Made by a program: the position numbers and the translations under genes. A DNA stretch of 64,000 nt from Azoarcus sp. DN11 (GTDB lineage Bacteria; Pseudomonadota; Gammaproteobacteria; Burkholderiales; Rhodocyclaceae): assembly GCF_003628555.1 (NCBI RefSeq), contig NZ_CP021731.1:1240001-1304000 (forward strand). The letters are read 5' to 3'. How positions within the stretch are numbered: position 1 is the first letter of the stretch; every line of letters starts with the position of its first letter. Positions 25,151 through 33,498 of the stretch are shown piece by piece. Under the pieces are notes generated by a model. It ran no database searches. It worked only from the letters and a program-made list of their open reading frames with translations, and was not told where the DNA came from.

Positions 25151-25180
25151 TTGCGGTTATTACGTGTGGCGTAACCGCAA
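25151..25180. promoter_or_regulatory. inverted repeat upstream of flhD
   Basis: TTGCGGTTA (25151-25159) and TAACCGCAA (25172-25180) are perfect inverted repeats. The loop adds a second, nested repeat TTACG (25160-25164)/CGTAA (25170-25174) that overlaps the right arm. It lies about 80 bp before the flhD start and 81 bp after the diguanylate cyclase gene. It could be an operator for flhDC or a weak terminator; there is no T-run. Confidence 0.55.
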
Positions 25181-25260
25181 CAGGGAATTCATGGTATGCG
25201 CTTGCAATTGCTCACAATTCACTTTAACTTTGAGGTGCTTGCCCCTGATAGGGAGCGGAA

Positions 25261-25575
25261 ATGAAACGTCCTGATTTTCAGGCGGAAATCAAGGAACTGA
25301 ATCTCGCGTACCTGATGCTCGCCCAGCAGATGCTGCGCAGCGATCGGGAGACCGCGATGTTCCGCCTCGGCATCGACATGGACGTGGCAGATCTCATCGA
25401 GGGGCTCTCCAGCGCGAAGCTGGTGAAGATGGCCAGCAGCCAGATGCTGCTGTTCCGGTTCGACGATGCCCTGCTTGCCGGTCTGCTGGCGGGCAAGGGA
25501 CGGGATGAGACGAGTTCCAGCCTGCACGCGGCGATTCTCGCAGCGGGCAAGCCGGTGAAGCGGTTGGCGGGATAG
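25261..25575 (+). CDS. flhD: flagellar master regulator subunit FlhD
   Basis: The 104-aa FlhD contains the family start EIKELNLAYLMLAQQMLRSD and the helical dimer region that follows. Together with FlhC it forms the FlhD4C2 activator of class II flagellar genes. TAGGGAGCGGAA before ATG 25261 is a good ribosome site. The long leader between the preceding gene and flhD carries an inverted repeat, so regulation probably enters here. flhC follows after 109 nt. Confidence 0.95.
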   Translation: MKRPDFQAEIKELNLAYLMLAQQMLRSDRETAMFRLGIDMDVADLIEGLSSAKLVKMASSQMLLFRFDDALLAGLLAGKGRDETSSSLHAAILAAGKPVKRLAG

Positions 25576-25684
25576 CGCCCACAAAGCGCTGGGCGGCCGC
25601 AGGGGCGAACGGGCGGAGGGGATACCGCCCACCCTGCCGCGCCGCGGCGAAGCGCCCCGGGGTCGGGGCGTCAAGGAGAGCAAC

Positions 25685-26284
25685 ATGAAGAACAAGAGCA
25701 TTATCGAGGAAGCCGAAGACATCCAGCGTGCTGCCGAAATGGTGCGCCTCGGCGCGCGCATGCAAATGCTGGAAGCCGAAACCAAGCTCAGCCGCGAGCG
25801 CCTGCTCAAGATCTACAAGGAAATCCGCGGCATGTCCCCCCCGAAGGGCATGCTGCCGTTCTCGACCGACTGGTTCATGACCTGGCAGCCGAACGTGCAT
25901 GCCTCGCTGTTCATGAACTTCTTCAATTTCTTCCAGCAGCACGCCGGTCTCAAGGGGCTGGATGCGATCCTGAAGGCCTACCATCTCTACCTCGACCACA
26001 TCGAAGCCGAAGTGATCGAGCCGGCGCTGAGCCTGACGCGCGCGTGGACCCTGGTGCGCTTCTTCGACGCCGACCTGCTGCACATGGCCGCCTGCACCAC
26101 CTGCGGCGGCCACTTCGTCGCGCACGCCTACGATCCGACACACGAGTTCGTGTGCGGCCTGTGCAACATGCCGTCGCGCGCCGGCAAGACCCGGCGTGTC
26201 ACCGAGGCCGCGCGTGCGACCGGCACGAAACGCGCTGCGACCGCGAAGCGCGGCAAGGCCAAGGCGCTCGCCACCGTCGCCTGA
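25685..26284 (+). CDS. flhC: flagellar master regulator subunit FlhC
   Basis: The 199-aa FlhC carries the DNA-contacting part and a zinc site formed by CTTC and CGLC (about residues 139-142 and 158-161). The central WFMTWQPNVHASLFMNFF segment is typical. The lysine/alanine-rich C-terminal tail after about residue 170 is longer than in enterics. AAGGAGAG lies just before ATG 25685. An intrinsic terminator follows, so flhDC forms its own transcript. Confidence 0.96.
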   Translation: MKNKSIIEEAEDIQRAAEMVRLGARMQMLEAETKLSRERLLKIYKEIRGMSPPKGMLPFSTDWFMTWQPNVHASLFMNFFNFFQQHAGLKGLDAILKAYHLYLDHIEAEVIEPALSLTRAWTLVRFFDADLLHMAACTTCGGHFVAHAYDPTHEFVCGLCNMPSRAGKTRRVTEAARATGTKRAATAKRGKAKALATVA

Positions 26285-26304
26285 TCCGCTTCGCGCGCCG
26301 TCGC

Positions 26305-26333
26305 AAGGCCGCCGCAGATGCCGGCGGCCTTTT
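26305..26333 (+). terminator. intrinsic terminator after flhC
   Basis: AAGGCCGCCG and CGGCGGCCTT form a 10-bp stem with a 7-nt loop, followed by a short T-run (TTTT, 26330-26333). It separates flhDC from motAB, which has its own sigma-28-like promoter just downstream. Confidence 0.85.
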
Positions 26334-26344
26334 CATTTCCGCGT

Positions 26345-26371
26345 TCAAGTTTCGCTTCCGAGTGACGTTAA
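26345..26371 (+). promoter_or_regulatory. sigma-28 (FliA)-like promoter of motAB
   Basis: TCAAGTTT (26345-26352), 11 nt, then GACGTTAA (26364-26371) fits the flagellar sigma factor consensus TAAAGTTT-N11-GCCGATAA at 13 of 16 positions. It stands 63 bp before the motA start, directly after the flhC terminator. The same pattern recurs before cheV1. Confidence 0.7.
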
Positions 26372-26434
26372 AATTGCGGTAAATCCCGCGCGCGGCCATG
26401 CCGCCGTGCATCCCGAATCGACGGGGGCTTCCCG

Positions 26435-27289
26435 GTGTTCCTGATTATTGGTTATCTGATCGTCCTTGCCGCGTCCGTCGGCACATACGCCGTCCACGGC
26501 AGCCTGATGGCGCTATGGATGCCGATGGAGTATCTCGCCATCCTCGGGCTGATGATCGGCGGCTTTCTCGGCAGCAACGGATCGAAGGCGCTCAAGGCGG
26601 TGCTGGGCGGGATTCCCGGTGTGTTCAAGGGCTCGCCCTACACCAAGGCTCTCTACCTCGATCTCCTCGGACTGCTCTACGAGGTGCTGGCCAAGGTGCG
26701 CAAGGAAGGGCTGATGTCGATCGAGAACGACGTCGACAATCCCGACTCCAGCCCGATCTTCGGCAAGTACCCGACCATCATGGCGCACCATCATGCGATG
26801 GAGTTCCTCACCGATTACCTGCGCATGATGGTCGGCGGCAACCTCAACGCCTTCGAGATCGAAGGGCTGATGGACAAGGAGATCGACACGCACCACCAGG
26901 AAGCCCACATCGCGCCGCACGTCATGGCCAAGCTCGGTGACGCGCTGCCGGCTTTCGGTATCGTCGTCGCGGTGATGGGCGTCGTGAACGTGATGGGCTC
27001 GGTCGGCCAGCCGCCGGCGGTGCTCGGCAAGATGATCGGCGGCGCGCTGGTCGGCACCTTCCTCGGTATCCTGTTGTCCTACGGTTTCGTGCAGCCGATC
27101 GCGAGCCAGCTCGAGCAGCGCGTCGAGGAAAGCGGCAAGATGTTCGAGTGCATCAAGCTGGTCCTGCTCGCCAGCATGAACGGCTATGCTCCCCAGGTTG
27201 CCGTCGAGTTCGGACGCAAGGCGCTGTACTCGGGCGAGCGCCCGACCTTCGCCGAGCTCGAGCAGGACATCAAGAGCCGCAAGGGTTGA
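26435..27289 (+). CDS. motA: flagellar motor stator protein MotA
   Basis: The 284-aa MotA is the proton-channel stator subunit. There are four hydrophobic segments (about residues 2-20, 30-48, 170-192 and 203-222), a large cytoplasmic loop between the second and third, and a PAFGIVVAVMGVVNVMG third segment as in the family. The start is GTG at 26435; no in-frame ATG precedes the conserved N-terminus. motB follows after 66 nt. Confidence 0.95.
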   Translation: MFLIIGYLIVLAASVGTYAVHGSLMALWMPMEYLAILGLMIGGFLGSNGSKALKAVLGGIPGVFKGSPYTKALYLDLLGLLYEVLAKVRKEGLMSIENDVDNPDSSPIFGKYPTIMAHHHAMEFLTDYLRMMVGGNLNAFEIEGLMDKEIDTHHQEAHIAPHVMAKLGDALPAFGIVVAVMGVVNVMGSVGQPPAVLGKMIGGALVGTFLGILLSYGFVQPIASQLEQRVEESGKMFECIKLVLLASMNGYAPQVAVEFGRKALYSGERPTFAELEQDIKSRKG

Positions 27290-27355
27290 GGCCGCGATGA
27301 ATTGCGCCGCCACACAAGCGCCTGGTGCTGACCGGAAGGGGAGGGCGAGGCGTCC

Positions 27356-28390
27356 ATGAGCGACGACAGCCAGCAGCCGATCGTCGTCAAGCGCATCAAC
27401 AAGGTCGCCGCCGCAGCACACGGCGGTGCCTGGAAGATCGCCTATGCGGATTTCGTCACCGCGATGATGGCGTTCTTCCTCTTGATGTGGCTGCTGGGCT
27501 CCACGGCCCAGGGCGATCTCGAAGGGATCGCCAACTATTTCCAGAATCCGCTCAAGGTGTCGATGCAAGGCGGGTCGGGTTCCGGCGACAGCTCGAGCGT
27601 CATCCAGGGCGGCGGCGAGGATCTCACCCGTTCGCTCGGCCAGCGCAAGCGCGGCGAGGTCGAAGGACGCCGCTCGATCAACCTCGACGCGGCGAAGGGG
27701 CGGGAAGTGTATCGCGTCGAAGGCAAGGACGAAGGCGTCGAGGCGACGCGCGAGCGTGCGCGCCTCGAGGACCTGAAGGGGCGCATCGAGGCGCTCGTCG
27801 AGGCCGATCCCAAGCTGCGGCCCTTCCGCAGCCAGATCCTGCTCGACATCACCTCGGAAGGCCTGCGCATCCAGATCGTGGATGCGCAGAACCGCCCGAT
27901 GTTCAACATCGCGAGCGACGAACTGCTGCCGCACACGCGCGAGTTGTTGCGCGCGATCGGGCGTGCGCTCAACGACGTCTCCAACCGGCTGAGCCTGTCC
28001 GGCCACACCGATGCGGCGCAATATGCCGGTGGCGAACGCGGTTTCTCGAACTGGGAGCTGTCGAGCAACCGCGCCAACGCCTCGCGCCGCGAACTCGTCG
28101 CCGGCGGGCTGGAGGCGGGCAAGGTGATCCGTGTCGTGGGACTCGCGGACATGGTGCCGCTGCGCAAGGACGACCTGTTCCATCCGATGAACCGGCGCAT
28201 CAGCATCATCGTGATGAACAAGAAGACCGAAGAGGCCGTGCGCAACCAGGCGGGTGCGCTGGATATCGGCTCGGGCGCGCCGCTCGACGGCGACGGGCTG
28301 CGCGAAAGCATCGAAAACAAGACCCCGGCGCCGGCTGTGCCGGGCGCGGTGCGCCGCCCGCCGCCTGCGCCGGCTCGAAATCCGTCCTGA
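27356..28390 (+). CDS. motB: flagellar motor stator protein MotB
   Basis: The 344-aa MotB has a short cytoplasmic N-terminus, one membrane helix with the proton-carrying aspartate in YADFVTAMMAFFLLMWLLGS (about residue 40), and a C-terminal OmpA-like peptidoglycan-binding domain (about 165-300; LSGHTDAAQY, NRANASRREL). GGAAGGGGAGGG precedes ATG 27356. Pairing with MotA and the conserved aspartate leave little doubt. Confidence 0.95.
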   Translation: MSDDSQQPIVVKRINKVAAAAHGGAWKIAYADFVTAMMAFFLLMWLLGSTAQGDLEGIANYFQNPLKVSMQGGSGSGDSSSVIQGGGEDLTRSLGQRKRGEVEGRRSINLDAAKGREVYRVEGKDEGVEATRERARLEDLKGRIEALVEADPKLRPFRSQILLDITSEGLRIQIVDAQNRPMFNIASDELLPHTRELLRAIGRALNDVSNRLSLSGHTDAAQYAGGERGFSNWELSSNRANASRRELVAGGLEAGKVIRVVGLADMVPLRKDDLFHPMNRRISIIVMNKKTEEAVRNQAGALDIGSGAPLDGDGLRESIENKTPAPAVPGAVRRPPPAPARNPS

Positions 28391-28447
28391 TGCGATGCGC
28401 CGGGCAAGGATGCGCCGCGTGGAAACGGCCGTCGAGGTGGCTTGAAG

Positions 28448-29362
28448 ATGCCCTTCGATGATCCCCCTTCGCGCAAGCCCGCGGCGAGCCTCGCGGCGAT
28501 GGCCGCCGCCGCGGCCGCGTCGGCCCTGTCGATGGCCGGCGGGCGCGAATTCGAGCTCACGCCGGCCGACTTCGAACGCATCCGCAAGCTGATCTACGAC
28601 CACGCGGGAATCGTCCTGTCGCCGGCCAAGCAGGACATGGTGTACAGCAGGCTCGCCCGGCGCCTGCGCGCGTGCGGCGACCGCAGCTTCGCGCAGTACC
28701 TCGGCCGTCTCGAGCGCGATCGCGGCGAATGGGAGGCCTTCGTCAATTCGCTGACGACCAACCTCACCTCGTTCTTCCGCGAGGCGCATCATTTCGACAT
28801 CCTGTCCGAACGCCTGCGCCGCATCGCCGAACGACGCACGCTACGCATCTGGTGCAATGCCGCTTCCACGGGCGAGGAGCCGTATTCACTGGCGATCACG
28901 GTCTGCGAGGCTTTCAATACGCTCACCCCCCCCGTCCAGATCTTCGCCAGCGACATCGACACCAGCGTCCTCGCGCACGCCGAGCGCGGCGTCTATCGGG
29001 ACGACCGGGTCGCGCGCGTGTCGCCGGACCTGCAGCGGCGCTATTTCGAACGCGGGGCCGGACTGGCACCGGACGAGGTGCGCGTGCGGCCGGAGCTCAA
29101 GCGCCTGCTGACCTTCCGGCGCATCAACCTGCTCGACCCGATGTGGCCGGTGCAGGGGCCGCTGGATGCGATCTTCTGTCGCAACGTCATGATCTATTTC
29201 GACAAGACGACGCAATACGGCATCCTCCGGCGCTTCGCCCCCCTGCTGCGCAAGGACGGCGCCCTGTTCGCCGGCCACTCGGAGAGCTTCATGCATGCGG
29301 GCGACCTGTTCCGCTCGCTGGGGCGGACGGTGTATCAGCGCGTCGATGCAGACAGCCGCTAG
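28448..29362 (+). CDS. cheR: chemotaxis protein methyltransferase CheR
   Basis: The 304-aa enzyme methylates glutamates of chemoreceptors using S-adenosylmethionine. It has the N-terminal helical CheR domain (about residues 35-95), then the SAM domain ([16 protein letters not shown], then [16 protein letters not shown] and [15 protein letters not shown], and [11 protein letters not shown]). An alanine-rich N-terminal extension of about 30 residues precedes the first domain. ATG 28448 follows motB by 57 nt. The 3' end overlaps cheB by 17 nt. Confidence 0.95.
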   Translation: MPFDDPPSRKPAASLAAMAAAAAASALSMAGGREFELTPADFERIRKLIYDHAGIVLSPAKQDMVYSRLARRLRACGDRSFAQYLGRLERDRGEWEAFVNSLTTNLTSFFREAHHFDILSERLRRIAERRTLRIWCNAASTGEEPYSLAITVCEAFNTLTPPVQIFASDIDTSVLAHAERGVYRDDRVARVSPDLQRRYFERGAGLAPDEVRVRPELKRLLTFRRINLLDPMWPVQGPLDAIFCRNVMIYFDKTTQYGILRRFAPLLRKDGALFAGHSESFMHAGDLFRSLGRTVYQRVDADSR

Positions 29363-29981
29363 ACCGTACCCGGCCGGCGGCCGCGTCATCTTCATCGGCG
29401 CCTCCACCGGCGGAACCGACGCGATCAAGCAGGTGCTGCTGGGCATGCCGGAGAACGCGCCGCCGATCCTGATCGTCCAGCACATGCCGGAGATGTTCAC
29501 CGGCGCGTTCGCACGCCGCCTCGACGGACTCTGCGCGCTGCGGGTGAAGGAGGCGGAGCATGGCGAGGCGGTGGTGCCCGGCACGGCCTATATCGCGCCG
29601 GGTCATTCGCATCTGCTGATCCGGCGTGCCGCCGCGGGCGGTTACACCTGCGCGCTGTCGCGCGAGGAGCCGGTCAATCGCCACCGCCCCTCGGTGGATG
29701 TCCTCTTCGCGTCGGCCGCGGAGCTGGCGGGGCCGGCCGCGGTCGGCGTCCTGCTCACCGGCATGGGCAAGGATGGCGCGCGGGGCTTGCTCGGGATGCG
29801 CCAAGCCGGGGCGTGGACCATCGCCCAGGATGCGCGCTCGTGCGTCGTGTACGGGATGCCGCGCGAGGCGGCCGTCATCGGTGCGGCGTGCGAGGTCGTG
29901 CCGCTCGATGGTATTGCGCAGCAGGTGCTGCGTCAGGTCGTGTCCGGGGGCGGGCGTGGTTCACCCGGTTCGCCGTCATAG
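29346..29981 (+). CDS. cheB: CheB methylesterase domain protein without receiver domain
   Basis: The 211-aa protein consists of only the CheB catalytic domain, which removes receptor methyl groups and deamidates receptor glutamines. The catalytic triad is visible: serine in GASTGG (residue 20), histidine in IVQHMPE (residue 46) and aspartate in GMGKDGA (residue 143). Usual CheB is about 350 aa with an N-terminal receiver domain; here none is encoded. The sequence upstream belongs to cheR, whose end overlaps by 17 nt, so this is not a simple frameshift of a longer gene. The enzyme may be constitutively active or controlled by a separate partner. Confidence 0.92.
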   Translation: MQTAARPYPAGGRVIFIGASTGGTDAIKQVLLGMPENAPPILIVQHMPEMFTGAFARRLDGLCALRVKEAEHGEAVVPGTAYIAPGHSHLLIRRAAAGGYTCALSREEPVNRHRPSVDVLFASAAELAGPAAVGVLLTGMGKDGARGLLGMRQAGAWTIAQDARSCVVYGMPREAAVIGAACEVVPLDGIAQQVLRQVVSGGGRGSPGSPS

Positions 29982-30033
29982 TGCGAAAATCCGGTTCCCG
30001 TGCGACGCCGGGCAAATTCTCCTGCGCGGCGCC

Positions 30034-30060
30034 TCAAGTATTTCAGGGCACTGACGTTAT
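30034..30060 (+). promoter_or_regulatory. sigma-28 (FliA)-like promoter of the cheV operon
   Basis: TCAAGTAT (30034-30041), 11 nt, then GACGTTAT (30053-30060) is nearly the same as the motA element (TCAAGTTT-N11-GACGTTAA). It lies 65 bp before the first cheV start in a 144-bp gap. The shared sequence at the same distance from two motility genes is the main support. Confidence 0.68.
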
Positions 30061-30125
30061 CTTGAGTGAAATCACGGCGCGGGGATGCCGCGTCGGTCAT
30101 ATTGCCGCGAATCGCGGAGAGTGAA

Positions 30126-31094
30126 ATGTCCGAACTGTTCAAGAATATCGAGGCCCGCTCGCGGCTGGCCGGCACGAACAAGCTGGAGATCCTGCTGTTC
30201 ACGCTCGGCGTCGATCAGCGCACCGGCCGCCGGGAGACCTTCGGCATCAACGTGTTCAAGGTGCGCGAGGTGATGCGCACGCCGGAGATCACCGCGGCGC
30301 CGGAAATGCCGTCGTCGGTGCAAGGCATGGTCAGCCTGCGCGGCGTGCTGGTGCCGGTCGTGGATCTCGGCCGCTATGTCGGCGTCGGGGGCGACGCCAG
30401 GCGCGACATCATGATCGTGACCGAGTACAACGGCCACACGCAGGGCTTCCTGGTCGAGGCCGTCGATACCATCCTGCGCCTCGACTGGTCGCAGATGCGC
30501 GTGCCGCCCGAGATGCTCACGGCCAACATGGGCGGGCTCGTCACCGCGGTCACCGAGCTGAAGGACAACAAGCTTGTGATGATGCTCGACGTCGAGAAGG
30601 TGCTGGCGGAGACGACCAGCCAGGATGACCAGTATCTCTTCAAGGGCATCGAGCCGATCGAGGACAGCAAGCACACGGTGTATTTCGCCGACGACTCCTC
30701 GGTCGCGCGCCGCCAGATCGAACGCACGCTGGAGGTGCTCGGCGTGCCCTTCGTCGGTGCGGTCAACGGCCGCATGGCGTGGGACGAACTGCAGAAGGCG
30801 GCGCGCTTTGCCGAAGCCACCGGGCGCAAGACCAGTGACGTGGTGAGTCTCGTGCTCACCGACGTCGAGATGCCGGAGATGGACGGCTACATGCTGACCA
30901 AGTCGATCAAGTCCGACCCGCGTTTCGCGGGCATCCCGGTGATCATGCATTCGTCGCTGTCCGGCATGTCCAACCAGCAGCTCGGCGCCTCGGTCGGCGT
31001 CGACGAGTACGTCCCCAAGTTCGAACCTCAGCGTCTCGCCGAGACGCTGCGTCGCCTGCTCCATCGGGTAGAGCAGCAGATCCGCGCGTCCTGA
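30126..31094 (+). CDS. cheV: chemotaxis coupling protein CheV (first copy)
   Basis: The 322-aa protein has a CheW-like domain (about residues 15-165; FGINVFKVREVMRTPEI, MVSLRGVLVPVVDLG) fused to a receiver domain (about 180-315). The phospho-acceptor aspartate lies in VLTDVEMPEMDGY, with acidic residues in YFADDSS. CheV couples receptors to CheA and buffers the signal through its own phosphorylation. ATG 30126 begins the conserved MSELFKNIEARS. It is 12 nt upstream of a second cheV. No cheW lies in the window, so these CheV proteins may be the local couplers. Confidence 0.93.
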   Translation: MSELFKNIEARSRLAGTNKLEILLFTLGVDQRTGRRETFGINVFKVREVMRTPEITAAPEMPSSVQGMVSLRGVLVPVVDLGRYVGVGGDARRDIMIVTEYNGHTQGFLVEAVDTILRLDWSQMRVPPEMLTANMGGLVTAVTELKDNKLVMMLDVEKVLAETTSQDDQYLFKGIEPIEDSKHTVYFADDSSVARRQIERTLEVLGVPFVGAVNGRMAWDELQKAARFAEATGRKTSDVVSLVLTDVEMPEMDGYMLTKSIKSDPRFAGIPVIMHSSLSGMSNQQLGASVGVDEYVPKFEPQRLAETLRRLLHRVEQQIRAS

Positions 31095-31106
31095 GGAATT
31101 CCAGTC

Positions 31107-32063
31107 ATGTCCAGCTACCAGCCCGAAGAGAACGGCTTGCTCAACGTCGTCGATGGCCGCACCAGCCTCGCCGGTTCGAACCGCATGGAGATCCTGCTGT
31201 TCTCCCTCGGCACCACGGAGACCTTCGGCATCAACGTGTTCAAGGTCCGCGAGGTGTCGGCCGCCCCGTTCATCACGCGCGCGCCCAACATGCCGGCGGG
31301 CGTGGAGGGGCTGATCTCGCTGCGCGGCAATGTCATCCCGGTGCTGTCGCTGGCGAAGATCCTCGGGCTCGCGCAACCGGGCGAGCCGCTCGGCGCGTCG
31401 ATGATGGTCACCGAATACAGCAAGCGCACGCTGGGATTCCTCGTGTCCGGCGTCGATCGCATCATCCGCGTCGAGTGGGACAAGGTGCGTGCGCCGGACA
31501 ACGTGGCGAGCTCGGTGCACAACTACATCACCGCGATCACCGAGCTGCCCGACGGCAAGCTCGTTTCCATCGTGGACGTCGAGACGGTGCTCGCGACCAC
31601 CTTCGGCGACGCGGTGGTCGGCAACATCACGCCGATCCCGGACGGCCAGAACTACGAGGTCTTCTATGTCGACGACTCGGGCGTCGCACGGCGCAAGATC
31701 GCCGAGGTGCTCGACAAGCTCGGGGTCAAGCACAAGCACGCCGTCAATGGCCTGGAGGCCTGGACGCGCCTGCAGGGCATGGCCAGCCACGCGCAGCAGA
31801 CGGGCCGCCTGCTGAGCGACGAACTCGATCTGATCCTCGTCGATGCGGAGATGCCGGAGATGGACGGCTACGTGCTGACGCGCAACATCAAGGCCGATAG
31901 CCGCTTCGACGGCATCCCGGTGGTGATGCATTCCTCGCTGTCGTCCGAGGCGAACCGGGCGATGGGAAAGCGGGTCGGCGTAGATGCGTACGTGGCAAAA
32001 TTCGACGCCGACGCGCTCGCAGACACCCTGCGGCCGCTGCTGACCCGGGGTCACCAAGGCTGA
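31107..32063 (+). CDS. cheV: chemotaxis coupling protein CheV (second copy)
   Basis: This 318-aa CheV has a CheW-like domain (about residues 18-165) and a receiver domain (about 180-315) with its aspartate in ILVDAEMPEMDGY. It resembles the first copy in plan and in key motifs, but the two are clearly diverged along their length, so the duplication is old. Spacing of 12 nt to the first cheV and 30 nt to cheY shows one operon. Confidence 0.93.
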   Translation: MSSYQPEENGLLNVVDGRTSLAGSNRMEILLFSLGTTETFGINVFKVREVSAAPFITRAPNMPAGVEGLISLRGNVIPVLSLAKILGLAQPGEPLGASMMVTEYSKRTLGFLVSGVDRIIRVEWDKVRAPDNVASSVHNYITAITELPDGKLVSIVDVETVLATTFGDAVVGNITPIPDGQNYEVFYVDDSGVARRKIAEVLDKLGVKHKHAVNGLEAWTRLQGMASHAQQTGRLLSDELDLILVDAEMPEMDGYVLTRNIKADSRFDGIPVVMHSSLSSEANRAMGKRVGVDAYVAKFDADALADTLRPLLTRGHQG

Positions 32064-32093
32064 CCCGGGCCGCAAGATTACGGAGATACAAGA

Positions 32094-32495
32094 ATGTCCG
32101 ACCCCAAGATGAAGTTTCTCGTCGTCGACGATTTCTCGACCATGCGCCGCATCGTGCGCAACCTGCTCAAGGAGCTGGGTTTCACGAACGTCGACGAGGC
32201 CGAGGATGGCGCCGTCGCTCTGCAGAAGCTCAACAGCGCGCCGTTCGACTTCGTCGTGACGGACTGGAACATGCCCAACATGGATGGGCTGACGCTGCTG
32301 CAGACGATCCGCCAGACCCCGCACCTGCGGCACCTGCCGGTGCTGATGGTGACGGCCGAGGCGAAGAAGGAAAACATCATCGCTGCGGCGCAGGCCGGGG
32401 CCAGCGGCTACATCGTCAAGCCATTCACCGCGGCGACGATGTCGGAAAAGCTGGAAAAGATCTTCGAGAAAATGGGCAAGAAGGCCACCGCCTGA
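32094..32495 (+). CDS. cheY: chemotaxis response regulator CheY
   Basis: The 133-aa single receiver domain keeps all key residues at the enteric positions: acidic pair in [10 protein letters not shown] (residues 12-13), phospho-acceptor D57 in [10 protein letters not shown]87 and K109. Phosphorylated CheY binds the flagellar switch to change rotation. GGAGATACAAGA precedes ATG 32094. It is followed by cheZ after 34 nt. Confidence 0.97.
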   Translation: MSDPKMKFLVVDDFSTMRRIVRNLLKELGFTNVDEAEDGAVALQKLNSAPFDFVVTDWNMPNMDGLTLLQTIRQTPHLRHLPVLMVTAEAKKENIIAAAQAGASGYIVKPFTAATMSEKLEKIFEKMGKKATA

Positions 32496-32529
32496 CGGGC
32501 GGGACGAGATACGATCAGGGAGTCCGATA

Positions 32530-33402
32530 ATGGCGAAGAAGCTGAAACAGGACGAGCTCGGCGATTCGGACGAGCTTCAGGCCTTGTTCGACAGCATCGC
32601 GAACAGTCAGGCGCAGCCGGCGCCTGCCGCGGCGCCCGCCCGCGCGGCTGCGCCGGCGCGCGATTCCGGCGGCGACGATGACGAACTGCAGGCCTTGTTC
32701 GATTCCGTCGCGGCCGAGTTCGATGCGGGTTTCGCCGCGGCCGGCGCGGCAGAGACGCCGGTAGCCGGCGCGGAGGGGGGCGCGCAGCCCGAGCGCAGTT
32801 GCGACGCGGTGTTCACGCGGATCGGGCAGATGACACGACAAGTCCATGACACGCTGCGCGAGCTCGGTTCCGGCGACGGCCTGCAGGATGCGGTGCAGGC
32901 CATCCCGGACGCCCGCCAGCGGCTCACCTACATCGCACAGATGACCGAGCAGGCGGCGAGCCGCGTGCTCAACGCCACCGACATCGCCCAGCCGATCCAG
33001 GGGCGGCTCCAGTCGGGCGCCACCGGCCTGCAGGCGCGCTGGGACAAGCTGTTCGCCAACCAGCTCTCCGTCGAGGAGTTCAAGGTCCTGTCGGGCGACA
33101 CGCGTGCCTTCCTGGGTGAAGTTTCCGAGGGCAGCCGGGCGACGAATGCGCAGCTGATGGAAATCATGATGGCGCAGGACTTTCAGGACCTCACCGGGCA
33201 GGTGATCAAGAAGGTCGTCGAGCTCGCGCAGAAACTGGAGACCGAACTGCTGCAGGTGCTGCTGGAGGTGACGCCGGCGGACAAGCGCGGCGAGCGGCAC
33301 AGCGGCCTGCTGAACGGCCCGGTGGTCAGCGCCGAAGGGCGCGACGACGTGGTCACGACGCAGGAGCAGGTCGACGACCTGCTCGACAGCCTCGGCTTCT
33401 GA
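32530..33402 (+). CDS. cheZ: CheY-P phosphatase CheZ with duplicated N-terminal motif
   Basis: The 290-aa CheZ dephosphorylates CheY-P. The catalytic glutamine is in AQDFQDLTGQVIKK, the central long helical hairpin is present, and the C-terminal CheY-binding helix ends VDDLLDSLGF. Unlike the enteric protein (about 214 aa), it has an N-terminal extension of roughly 80 residues. The extension carries DELQALFDS twice (residues 14-22 and 51-59), joined by an alanine/proline-rich linker. Both copies resemble the acidic C-terminal CheY-binding helix. It sits between cheY and cheA. Confidence 0.94.
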   Translation: MAKKLKQDELGDSDELQALFDSIANSQAQPAPAAAPARAAAPARDSGGDDDELQALFDSVAAEFDAGFAAAGAAETPVAGAEGGAQPERSCDAVFTRIGQMTRQVHDTLRELGSGDGLQDAVQAIPDARQRLTYIAQMTEQAASRVLNATDIAQPIQGRLQSGATGLQARWDKLFANQLSVEEFKVLSGDTRAFLGEVSEGSRATNAQLMEIMMAQDFQDLTGQVIKKVVELAQKLETELLQVLLEVTPADKRGERHSGLLNGPVVSAEGRDDVVTTQEQVDDLLDSLGF

Positions 33403-33498
33403 GCGGCCAGGGTCCGGCCCCCGAGGCCGGGCCGTGCGGATGAGAAGGCAGCGCGGATGCAGGGCATCGCCTGCCGGTAACGACAAAGCGAGAACGTG

